Positions 41,276 to 47,940 of a stretch of DNA of 47,940 nucleotides are shown here, in pieces (the stretch's first letter is position 1; each line of letters begins with the position of its first letter). The translations under genes were made by a program, and so were the position numbers. Under the pieces are notes generated by a model. That model saw nothing but the letters and a program-made list of their open reading frames with translations. It ran no database searches and was not told the DNA's origin. Origin of the DNA: Lachnospiraceae bacterium UBA1712 (GTDB lineage Bacteria > Bacillota > Clostridia > Lachnospirales > Lachnospiraceae); assembly GCA_002317175.1 (NCBI GenBank), contig DCJA01000028.1, positions 1-47,940 of the forward strand, given 5' to 3'.

Positions 41276-42311
41276 CTTCTGCTTTTCCTCCTTTCGGACA
41301 CAACAAAGCTGTTACTATGAATCCAAATAACATTCCGCCTAAATGCGCAGCAAAATCAATATGTTCTGTAGCAAAACTACTGTAAATACAATAGGCGACC
41401 ATTAAAAACAGTCTTTTCTTATCAATATTAAGCCCCTGCGTCTTTCTTATTACCAGATATATTAGAGCTCCTATTAATCCATATACCGCACCAGATGCTC
41501 CCACTGATACATATCTGGCACCTGATACCATTTCATACAAATATGATACCACATTTCCCATAATTCCAGAAACAAGGTATATAATTCCATACTTTACTGA
41601 ACCTGTTTTATTTTCAATTATCTGACCAAGGAAATACAGTAATATCATATTTCCCGCTATATGCTGTATGCCACCATGCAGGAACATGGCTGTAACTAAT
41701 CTGTATATCTGACCCTGACTTACCAGTTCAAAATTCATCTGACCCGATGTAATAAAGGGTTCTCCAATAATAAAATAGGTACAATAGATTATTACATTAA
41801 TTACCACTAAAGAAACAGATACAGGAGAAGGCTTTTTCTTCTGTTTCTCAAGATATACCTCTCTTTCCTGATCACTCATCAGTTTTCTACTAATAGCATT
41901 AACATCCCCAGACTGTATCAGAGCTTTTGTTTCAATAAGCCAGCGTCCCAATTCTTCCTTTAAGCCGTAAAAATCCTCTACTCTGTCTGAATTATCAGCA
42001 AATGTCAGATTCTGTCTGTCTATTAACCAGCACATATACTCATCCCAGACACAGGCCAATGCGTCTGAATAATTCTCATAAAATACCAGACTCAGAATAT
42101 GGACATCCTTATTGATTGCTTCTGATATTTTACTCTTTTGAGCGATAAACTGCTCATTGGTCAGTTCACAATCCTTCTTAAGGTCCACAAGCTGAAGAAT
42201 ATTTACACAACTATTCTCCTCTTTGCAGTATTCTTTTATCTGTGGATATTCTGTTTTGCACGCTATATACCCCTGATTTTGAAGGTATTTATCTAATAAT
42301 TGTATTACCAT
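41265..42311 (-). CDS. Rhomboid-family intramembrane serine protease with N-terminal cytoplasmic domain
   Basis: The 348-residue product has a soluble N-terminal domain of about 160 residues, then six or seven membrane helices. Catalytic residues are visible: Ser273 in VSVGASGAVYG and His323 in AAHLGGMLFG, with the oxyanion pair in HGGIQHIAGN (His217, Asn221). Rhomboids cut membrane proteins within the membrane. The ATG follows the murG terminator and has no Shine-Dalgarno sequence, so initiation is weak or the start is elsewhere. Confidence 0.9.
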   Translation of the reverse strand: MVIQLLDKYLQNQGYIACKTEYPQIKEYCKEENSCVNILQLVDLKKDCELTNEQFIAQKSKISEAINKDVHILSLVFYENYSDALACVWDEYMCWLIDRQNLTFADNSDRVEDFYGLKEELGRWLIETKALIQSGDVNAISRKLMSDQEREVYLEKQKKKPSPVSVSLVVINVIIYCTYFIIGEPFITSGQMNFELVSQGQIYRLVTAMFLHGGIQHIAGNMILLYFLGQIIENKTGSVKYGIIYLVSGIMGNVVSYLYEMVSGARYVSVGASGAVYGLIGALIYLVIRKTQGLNIDKKRLFLMVAYCIYSSFATEHIDFAAHLGGMLFGFIVTALLCPKGGKAEGES

Positions 42312-42318
42312 ATCATCT

Positions 42319-42350
42319 TAAAAAAGGACAACAACCCGTGCTGTCCTTTT
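42319..42350 (-). terminator. Terminator of murG
   Basis: AAAAGGACA (42322-42330) pairs with TGTCCTTTT (42342-42350) and is followed on the minus strand by a T run. Confidence 0.9.
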
Positions 42351-42372
42351 ATTATATAATTAATTCTTTGTC

Positions 42373-43443
42373 TTAGTTCTCTTCTTTGGTATATTCCTCA
42401 ATCAATCCCATAATCGTCTTAATGGAATTCATCTGGCCACTTCCAATCATGTTGCTGGTATACTTATCACGATTATCATATACCTCGTCAACCGCTTCAA
42501 CTATAGAAATTGGATCCACCTCTTCCTCTCTCATAACAAGACTAAAGCCCTGTCCTTCAAAGGATGAGGCATTGAGAATCTGATCCCCTCTGCTTCCCAT
42601 AGAAAGTGGAATAAGTATATTAGGCTTATTCAAAGCCAACAGCTCACATATAGCATTTGCTCCCGCTCTTGAGATAACTACATCAGCCATGGCAAATACA
42701 TCCTTAAGCTCCAGCTTAAGATATTCAAACTGTTTATATCCAGGCACAGAAAGCTTCAGATTATCCATCTTGTCCTTGCCACAAATATGAACTATCTGAT
42801 ATCTTTCCAGCAATTTATCAAGCGCTTCTCTAACTACATCATTGATTGACTGTGCACCCTGTGAACCACCAATTACCATAAGTACAGGCTTACTACTGTC
42901 AAAACCACAGAGCTTGTAGCCTTCTTCCTTACTACCCTGTGTCAGCTCCACCCTGATTGGTGAACCAGTTAATACAGCCTTTCCTGCTGGAACCTTTGAA
43001 ATAGTCTCAGGGAAATTACAGCATACCTTTGTAGCAACTGGAACACAAAGCTTATTTGCAAGTCCTGGTGACATATCAGACTCATGAATAATACATGGAA
43101 TCTTCAGGTCTGCTGCCGCGCGAACTACTGGTACAGATACAAATCCGCCCTTACTAAAAACAATATCTGGCTTAATCTGCTTCAAAAGCTTCTTGGCTTC
43201 AGAATAACCTTTAATAACTCTGAATGGATCAGTAAAATTCTTCAGGTCAAAATATCTCCTGAATTTTCCTGTAGAGATGCCATGATATTCAACCTCATAA
43301 TCAGCCATAAGTCTTTTTTCTATGCCATCATATGAACCAATATAATATATTTCATAACCAGCTTCTTTAAGAGATGGCAACAATGCGATGTTTGGAGTAA
43401 CATGTCCTGCTGTTCCACCACCTGTTAATACTATTCGCTTCAT
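42373..43443 (-). CDS. murG: UDP-GlcNAc--lipid I transferase MurG
   Basis: MurG adds GlcNAc to lipid I to make lipid II on the inner face of the membrane. The 356-residue GT-B protein has LTGGGTAGHVTPN at the N-terminus, FSKGGFVSVPVVRAA, the acceptor-side IIHESDMSPGLANK, the donor site MVIGGSQGAQSIN and ISRAGANAICELLALNKPNILIPL. The ATG at 43441-43443 is preferred over an upstream TTG, although its AAGAAG ribosome-binding site is weak. It is separated from the usual division and cell-wall cluster and placed between a Tad-like operon and a rhomboid gene. Confidence 0.95.
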   Translation of the reverse strand: MKRIVLTGGGTAGHVTPNIALLPSLKEAGYEIYYIGSYDGIEKRLMADYEVEYHGISTGKFRRYFDLKNFTDPFRVIKGYSEAKKLLKQIKPDIVFSKGGFVSVPVVRAAADLKIPCIIHESDMSPGLANKLCVPVATKVCCNFPETISKVPAGKAVLTGSPIRVELTQGSKEEGYKLCGFDSSKPVLMVIGGSQGAQSINDVVREALDKLLERYQIVHICGKDKMDNLKLSVPGYKQFEYLKLELKDVFAMADVVISRAGANAICELLALNKPNILIPLSMGSRGDQILNASSFEGQGFSLVMREEEVDPISIVEAVDEVYDNRDKYTSNMIGSGQMNSIKTIMGLIEEYTKEEN

Positions 43444-43549
43444 GAGAATATTCTTCTTTCTAAATCTGAACAATAAAGCGTTAGAACTAATCTTCTAACC
43501 ATAGAAATTATATCAGATATTAGTGTTATAAACCATAAGATATATTTAT

Positions 43550-44770
43550 TTAATAAACTATTCTCAGTTCGACATTTCCCAGTTTTATATTTGAATCCTG
43601 GTATATCTGCTTCTCTTCTCCAGCTAACAGCTTAATACCACTTACCCATGACCCGTTAGTGCTATTTAAGTCAAAAATAAAGTAACCCTGATTTCTCTTA
43701 ACCACTTTTGCGTGCAATCTACTGATGCTTGGGTCATTTATTTTGCAATCCACCTCTCCTTCCAACTTGCCAATAACTATTGGGAAAGATTTAATAGTAT
43801 ATGTTTTTTCTTCATTATTCTCTTTCCACTGTATTTTTCCAATCCCAGAATAATCATATTCAGCTCCAACATTTGTATTATTCTGAAAAACAACCGTTTC
43901 CTCATCAGCCCAGTACTGATCTACTGTAACTGGAGTCTCTGGCATCACAATACTGTTTTCTCTCTGTTCACATATATATTCCCATATTGTTTTTATCCAA
44001 AATCCAATTGCAACTAATAACAAGACTATCATACCAGTCAGCATATACAATGAGTATAAAGTTTTTCTAATATACAACAGATAAACCCCTATAGACAGTA
44101 TCAGAGCCACCGATATTCCAATCGGTACAGTCCAGCTAATAGCTTCTGTTTCAATATCCATTTCAGTCGGTTCATACTCCTCTTTTATTTCCCGGCTTTC
44201 ACTGGTTATTGGTTCTTTATGAATTAGCATTTCCTTGTTGATAATATTCTGAAACATGGATATTGAGAATGTCTCTGCATTGGACATGCGATAAAACTGG
44301 TAAGCCAGCTGAACACAACTATTATCATTTCTGTCTATTCTCTGAAGAAGAAAATCTGCAAGTTCATAATATCTGCTTTTCGTCGTATTATGCTTTCCAG
44401 GGATATACATAAGGTAAAGCTTATCATCTTCCATATCCTTATATATATATTGGGGGTCCATATAATAATATCTCTCATCCAGTAAATGTTTGTTTCCAAC
44501 AGAGTAGATGTTCTGGATTTGCTCAAATATGTCTCTTAAGTCTTCCAGCTTAATATATCTACTCTCAAACACAGTCGATAAAGATATCTTATTGGTTACA
44601 TCATAAAACAAACACTTCCTTGAACCTTCATAAGACACTCTGCACGATAGGTGGCCACCAATTATATTCTCCGTTATCATATGGAGCATATATGACTCTT
44701 CTTCATCAATGCAAGATTCGGCAACAATATAATATTTCCCAAATTCCTGTTTAATATACATTTCTGACAT
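43550..44770 (-). CDS. FHA-domain membrane protein with DUF6382-like N-terminus
   Basis: The 406-residue product has a soluble N-terminal domain (1-200) of the DUF6382 type, two membrane segments (about 213-233 and 240-258) and a C-terminal FHA domain (about 325-402; SISRLHAKV, LNSTNGSWV), which binds phosphothreonine peptides. Both soluble parts should be cytoplasmic. It ends the Tad-like operon, 10 bp after the TadE-like gene. This suggests that phosphorylation controls pilus assembly; the matching Ser/Thr kinase is not in the window. Confidence 0.87.
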   Translation of the reverse strand: MSEMYIKQEFGKYYIVAESCIDEEESYMLHMITENIIGGHLSCRVSYEGSRKCLFYDVTNKISLSTVFESRYIKLEDLRDIFEQIQNIYSVGNKHLLDERYYYMDPQYIYKDMEDDKLYLMYIPGKHNTTKSRYYELADFLLQRIDRNDNSCVQLAYQFYRMSNAETFSISMFQNIINKEMLIHKEPITSESREIKEEYEPTEMDIETEAISWTVPIGISVALILSIGVYLLYIRKTLYSLYMLTGMIVLLLVAIGFWIKTIWEYICEQRENSIVMPETPVTVDQYWADEETVVFQNNTNVGAEYDYSGIGKIQWKENNEEKTYTIKSFPIVIGKLEGEVDCKINDPSISRLHAKVVKRNQGYFIFDLNSTNGSWVSGIKLLAGEEKQIYQDSNIKLGNVELRIVY

Positions 44771-44780
44771 TTTATCCTCA

Positions 44781-45203
44781 TTAATAGATTTCTCTTATTA
44801 TTGTTACAGGATTAATCCTTATACTCTTTGCTGTTCTTTCCGTTGTATATGAATTTACATCCTGATTAACTATAGTTTTCAATTTGTTATCAATAGATGA
44901 CACTGCTGATACCTCTATTTTTGCAAGATCTATTTTTATCTTTGGATTGATCTGATATTGAAATACCTGATTAGTGAGCAGTTCATTGGCATATCTACAC
45001 ACCGATTCCTGAATGTTTGCATTTGATGAGTCCATCATCTGACTTCCTCTTAAAGCTGCAATGTAACAATCCTGATATACTACACAATTGTTATAGATAT
45101 AAAACATCCAATATACTATCACTACTGTTATCATTACCATCAGTGGTACTATAAAAGAAGCTTCAATCGTCATATACGCATCAATCATATTCTTATTCTT
45201 CAT
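44781..45203 (-). CDS. TadE-like pseudopilin
   Basis: The 140-residue product has a short cytoplasmic N-terminus, one membrane helix with the TadE pattern (YMTIEASFIVPLMVMI) and a small external domain. The ATG at 45201-45203 overlaps the peptidase stop (ATGA) and has AAGGAG 6 bp upstream; an earlier in-frame ATG at 45221 was rejected. TadE-type proteins are minor pilins processed by the TadV peptidase, whose gene lies just upstream. Confidence 0.82.
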   Translation of the reverse strand: MKNKNMIDAYMTIEASFIVPLMVMITVVIVYWMFYIYNNCVVYQDCYIAALRGSQMMDSSNANIQESVCRYANELLTNQVFQYQINPKIKIDLAKIEVSAVSSIDNKLKTIVNQDVNSYTTERTAKSIRINPVTIIREIY

Positions 45204-45619
45204 ACCAGACTCCTTATGCATGACAAAATGTGCCCTAATGCAATAAATGAGATATAGGGCAGTTTTGCAGTAGTTTTTTTATTAACTATAAAACAGCTTG
45301 ATACTATCACTGAAATAACAGAGGTATAAATCAGAGCATTGATAAGCATTGTAACTGACAAGCTTAAAATGGATATCATCATTGCAACAATATCTCCAAA
45401 CCCCATTCTTCCTTTACATATTGCATATAATACCAGTAGCATTATGCTCAAAAGTAATACTGATTCTGGTCTTAATAATTCATCATCCGATATCAAATAT
45501 GAGATAATAGCTAGTGCTATCCCACATATTAGCAACCCTATAGGAACTGCCAGGTATTTAATATCATATATGGCTAAGGCAATAAAAATCACAATTATTA
45601 CAATTTGTAATATATACAC
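45200..45619 (-). CDS. Prepilin peptidase, A24 family (TadV/CpaA-like)
   Basis: The 139-residue, almost entirely membrane-embedded aspartic protease has its two active-site aspartates in AIYDIKYLAVP and MGFGDIVAM (GxGD type). It has the short form of Tad systems, without the N-methylating domain. It starts with GTG (45617-45619), preceded by GGAGG, which itself overlaps the last codons of the TadE gene. It should cleave the Flp-like and TadE-like pilins of this operon and perhaps the lone pilin-like protein at 39276. Confidence 0.9.
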   Translation of the reverse strand: MYILQIVIIVIFIALAIYDIKYLAVPIGLLICGIALAIISYLISDDELLRPESVLLLSIMLLVLYAICKGRMGFGDIVAMMISILSLSVTMLINALIYTSVISVIVSSCFIVNKKTTAKLPYISFIALGHILSCIRSLV

Positions 45620-45620
45620 T

Positions 45621-46412
45621 TTATCCTCCGCAGTTTGAACAGGGAGATCTTCCTTCTACATCTGAAAGCTTTACCCTTTTTATACTTCTCTTTAAAGCAC
45701 TGCAATTTGAATTACTATGATACCTGTTTCCCTCAGGGGTTATAAAAAGGATCCCTGTACTATTACCTCCACATTTCTCACATGGATAATATTTTTCACC
45801 ATTCTTATTTCTGCTGCCCCCAATACTATTTACGCTGACTACTTCTATTGATACATTTATATACTTACAACCTTGATTCCTGTGATAGCAGCTTCCATAA
45901 TCTGTAATGTATACATACTCCTCCTGTTCAGATTCATTAGTGGTGGATGCAAGATCATAACCTGTCCACTTTCTATATTTCATAACAGCAACTGATGCTG
46001 TAGAGTTAAAACCAATTTCTTCAAAAAAAGGTGAGACAGAAAAACTTAATATACCAGTCACTATGTCTTCTCCAGACCCTTCAGCCACACAACACATGTA
46101 AGCCTGGGATCTTGCGATTTGCTGGGACTGACTCAGCTTCTCCCCATACGTATTAAAAATATTTATCAGTGAAATCAGATTGGCTACAAAAAATAGAAAT
46201 ATTGGGATAGCTATAGCCGCTTCAACAGTCACTCCTGCCTGAGTTAAGGTAAAGAAAATGGATGACACTCTTTTTGAGCTTTTATGATTTGATTGTTTGT
46301 CTGTGTATGCGTAAGATTTAGTGACAAATTGTGCTTGAAGAGTTTTTTTAATTTTACTATTTATGTGGGAACATTTATTTAGTGAAAAGCTGTCAAAAAG
46401 AGCATCATCCAT
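45621..46412 (-). CDS. TadE-like protein with two YH-C-CxxC metal-binding-like modules
   Basis: The 263-residue product has a basic cytoplasmic N-terminus (1-55), a TadE-type membrane segment (about 58-85; VTVEAAIAIPIFLFF) and an external domain. Two related modules follow: residues 168-214 (Y176-H177, C182, C211, C214) and 223-261 (Y231-H232, C237, C258, C261). The YHxxxxC...CxxC pattern suggests zinc binding. The ATG at 46410-46412 has AGGAGGTG just upstream, overlapping the stop codon of the gene before it; a longer frame was rejected. Confidence 0.82.
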   Translation of the reverse strand: MDDALFDSFSLNKCSHINSKIKKTLQAQFVTKSYAYTDKQSNHKSSKRVSSIFFTLTQAGVTVEAAIAIPIFLFFVANLISLINIFNTYGEKLSQSQQIARSQAYMCCVAEGSGEDIVTGILSFSVSPFFEEIGFNSTASVAVMKYRKWTGYDLASTTNESEQEEYVYITDYGSCYHRNQGCKYINVSIEVVSVNSIGGSRNKNGEKYYPCEKCGGNSTGILFITPEGNRYHSNSNCSALKRSIKRVKLSDVEGRSPCSNCGG

Positions 46413-46422
46413 CTCCCACCTC

Positions 46423-47841
46423 CTATCTGTATGAAAAGCCTCTGTTGATACTGCAGCCATAACCATATTTACTTGAAACATTAACATCTGCATAAAGCTG
46501 ATAGATTAAGTTATCCATACAAAAATTTGCATTAGCTGGAGTGATTCTTATATCCATCTCCATAATATCCATTAGCCTCTCATTCTGTTTATCCAGATTC
46601 TGTAAAAGCAAAAATCCCGTTATATAGCCCTTATAATCAAGGCTTCCACCTATCACCCTGTATTCATCCAGATGATGTCTAAAATCAACAATCTGTTCAA
46701 TAGGGGTATTCCACTGTTCTTCAGTTTTGACCAAGGACAGTTTATTTCCATCAAACAGTATTCTCATATCCTTGGCGCTTTCAGCATAGGCCCAGGCCAG
46801 TAAAATAGCCTGCTTTACCGCTTCTGTCAGTTCAGGCTGGGCTATAATTGCCGTTGATGCTGTTGCAAGCTCAAGAGCCTGATTCTGTTTAACTGGACTC
46901 TGGTACAGATGTTGTATATTAACCAAATATCTTGTTTTGAATATTTTCTCTGCAACCACTTCCAGGTTATCAATATCTCCTGCTTTACCCGCAATGAGAT
47001 ATTCAAGCTGATAATTAAGACATGCATTATCTTTTGTTTTATCTTTATAAGCCAGCTTATCAAACAAGTAATTCATATATAATGTTCTATCCATTACTCC
47101 ATCTGGCGAATCCTGATTAGAATATAACCCATATCCCTGAGTATGCTGGCGATTACTATATATATGATTAAGCTGTGCAACATTTGTAGAGATGGAACTC
47201 AAATCCCTGCAGGCATAAAAGAGTGCACTACTGGAGGATAGTCTCTCAACAGAATCAGCTGGATTGCTTACACCTACAGGCTCCTCGTCTTCGCTAAGTG
47301 TCGCATTGTACTCTTCAACAATCTCATCAATTTCTCCCTCTATAGCAGTACGCTTTTCATCATACTGATCGTATTCCTCTTCATAACCATCGATTAGATT
47401 CAGATTACTATTATCGAACAATCCAATTCCATTTTTTGTCTTCATATATTGTGATATCTGATATCGCAAAACTTCTCCATGATTATCTGATGCAAAGCTC
47501 ACCTTAGACAGGCTGCAATTATCAGCATTTGTTTTGGTAATATCATATAGATAGTCATTAGATGTGAAATTCATATTAAGGTATGATAATAGATGTGTTT
47601 TTGTATTATCCGTATTTCCAGTTTTGCCATAAGAACAGTCAATAAACAATAGGCCATATTGCTTTAGCATCTCTCTGTGATACTCAGCAAATATACTACT
47701 TAGTCCTGCATCCATCACACATTCGGTTTCCATTCTAATAGTCTGTTGCCGAACCATTCTAATAACAGTAAAAATCAGTACTATTACTATTCCAGTTATT
47801 AGTGCAAGATACACTGTTACATAAGCCTTAACTTTTCTCAT
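46423..47841 (-). CDS. DUF5702-like Tad-locus membrane protein
   Basis: The 472-residue product has a basic N-terminus, one membrane helix (about 9-28; VYLALITGIVIVLIFTVI) and a long external region with many Asp, Asn, Tyr and Leu residues and a predicted helical segment near 160-190 (YEEEYDQYDEKRTAIEGEID). It resembles the DUF5702 proteins found between Flp-like and TadE genes of Clostridia; that name is from memory. It may be a TadG-type assembly or surface component. Its ATG follows the stop of the Flp1-like gene with no gap. Confidence 0.8.
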   Translation of the reverse strand: MRKVKAYVTVYLALITGIVIVLIFTVIRMVRQQTIRMETECVMDAGLSSIFAEYHREMLKQYGLLFIDCSYGKTGNTDNTKTHLLSYLNMNFTSNDYLYDITKTNADNCSLSKVSFASDNHGEVLRYQISQYMKTKNGIGLFDNSNLNLIDGYEEEYDQYDEKRTAIEGEIDEIVEEYNATLSEDEEPVGVSNPADSVERLSSSSALFYACRDLSSISTNVAQLNHIYSNRQHTQGYGLYSNQDSPDGVMDRTLYMNYLFDKLAYKDKTKDNACLNYQLEYLIAGKAGDIDNLEVVAEKIFKTRYLVNIQHLYQSPVKQNQALELATASTAIIAQPELTEAVKQAILLAWAYAESAKDMRILFDGNKLSLVKTEEQWNTPIEQIVDFRHHLDEYRVIGGSLDYKGYITGFLLLQNLDKQNERLMDIMEMDIRITPANANFCMDNLIYQLYADVNVSSKYGYGCSINRGFSYR

Positions 47842-47940
47842 TTATATTGAATTGGCCTGAGAATTGATTTTCTGAAATATAGTATTAACCAGACTTGTTA
47901 ATTGAGTTTTGAAGATGATTACCAGTCCAATCAGTACAAC
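47842..47940 (-). CDS. Flp1-like pilin (only the last 32 codons are in the window)
   Basis: The visible part is the end of a hydrophobic helix (VVLIGLVIIFKTQLTSLV) followed by NTIFQKINSQANSI and a stop. This matches the C-terminus of short Flp1-like pilins of Clostridia Tad loci. The stop codon abuts the ATG of the next gene (TAAATG), so the two are translationally coupled. Confidence 0.72.
   Translation of the reverse strand, partial: VVLIGLVIIFKTQLTSLVNTIFQKINSQANSI

Noticed and set aside
46413..46493. Longer N-terminus of the TadE/zinc protein overlapping the upstream gene by 71 bp
   Set aside because: The ATG at 46412 has AGGAGGTG right at the stop codon of the upstream gene, the usual operon junction.

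Overview
The window reads as a chromosomal segment of an AT-rich, anaerobic Bacillota, most likely Lachnospiraceae (Butyrivibrio/Pseudobutyrivibrio-like). The basis is the gene content: greA-lysS and dnaE-pfkA neighbourhoods, a SAM-I riboswitch on metK, a paaK-ACT pair, an [FeFe]-hydrogenase-like ferredoxin protein, a lipoprotein GH5 endoglucanase and a Tad/Flp locus with FHA and DUF5702-type proteins. Shine-Dalgarno sequences are strong (AGGAGG type) and SigA promoters are near consensus. No rRNA, tRNA or CRISPR array was seen.

Layout. 1-6.1 kb is minus-strand housekeeping: greA-lysS with its own promoter, preceded by the tight operon argF-birA-DUF6145-coaX-dusB. 6.3-22 kb is mostly single genes or pairs, nearly all on the minus strand: nfeD-stomatin, an SH3/SleB cell-wall hydrolase, an SpoU methyltransferase, pfkA, dnaE, an HD-GYP protein, riboswitch-controlled metK, paaK-ACT, an [FeFe]-hydrogenase-like protein and a phosphotransferase. 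22.1-26.6 kb carries a B12/radical-SAM enzyme, an esterase and a cellulase.

26.6-31.1 kb is the accessory part. It starts with a 28-residue holin-like toxin gene that has its own promoter, an SD-masking hairpin and a convergent promoter for an antisense RNA: a complete candidate type I toxin-antitoxin module. Next comes a roughly 4-kb integrative element: a tyrosine integrase at one end, a coiled-coil protein, an SH3 lipoprotein, direct repeats resembling integrase arm sites near both ends, and a 36-bp duplication of the 3' end of the adjacent OmpR-type response regulator gene. The two copies encode the same 11 residues plus stop and differ at 8 bases, all synonymous. The regulator's probable own terminator lies beyond the far end of the element. 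The integration model is an inference, but several independent sequence signs agree with it.

31.1-39.7 kb carries the target two-component system, a SHOCT/zinc-ribbon membrane protein, a permuted NlpC-like protein with an acyltransferase, a 43-residue membrane peptide, a Y-family polymerase, ahcY, a 2-hydroxyacid dehydrogenase and a lone pilin-like gene. 39.8-47.9 kb carries HIT, flavodoxin-SCP2, rhomboid and murG, then the distal part of a Tad-like pilus operon (Flp1-like, DUF5702-like, TadE with two metal-binding-like modules, prepilin peptidase, TadE-like, FHA/DUF6382-like) that runs off the window end.
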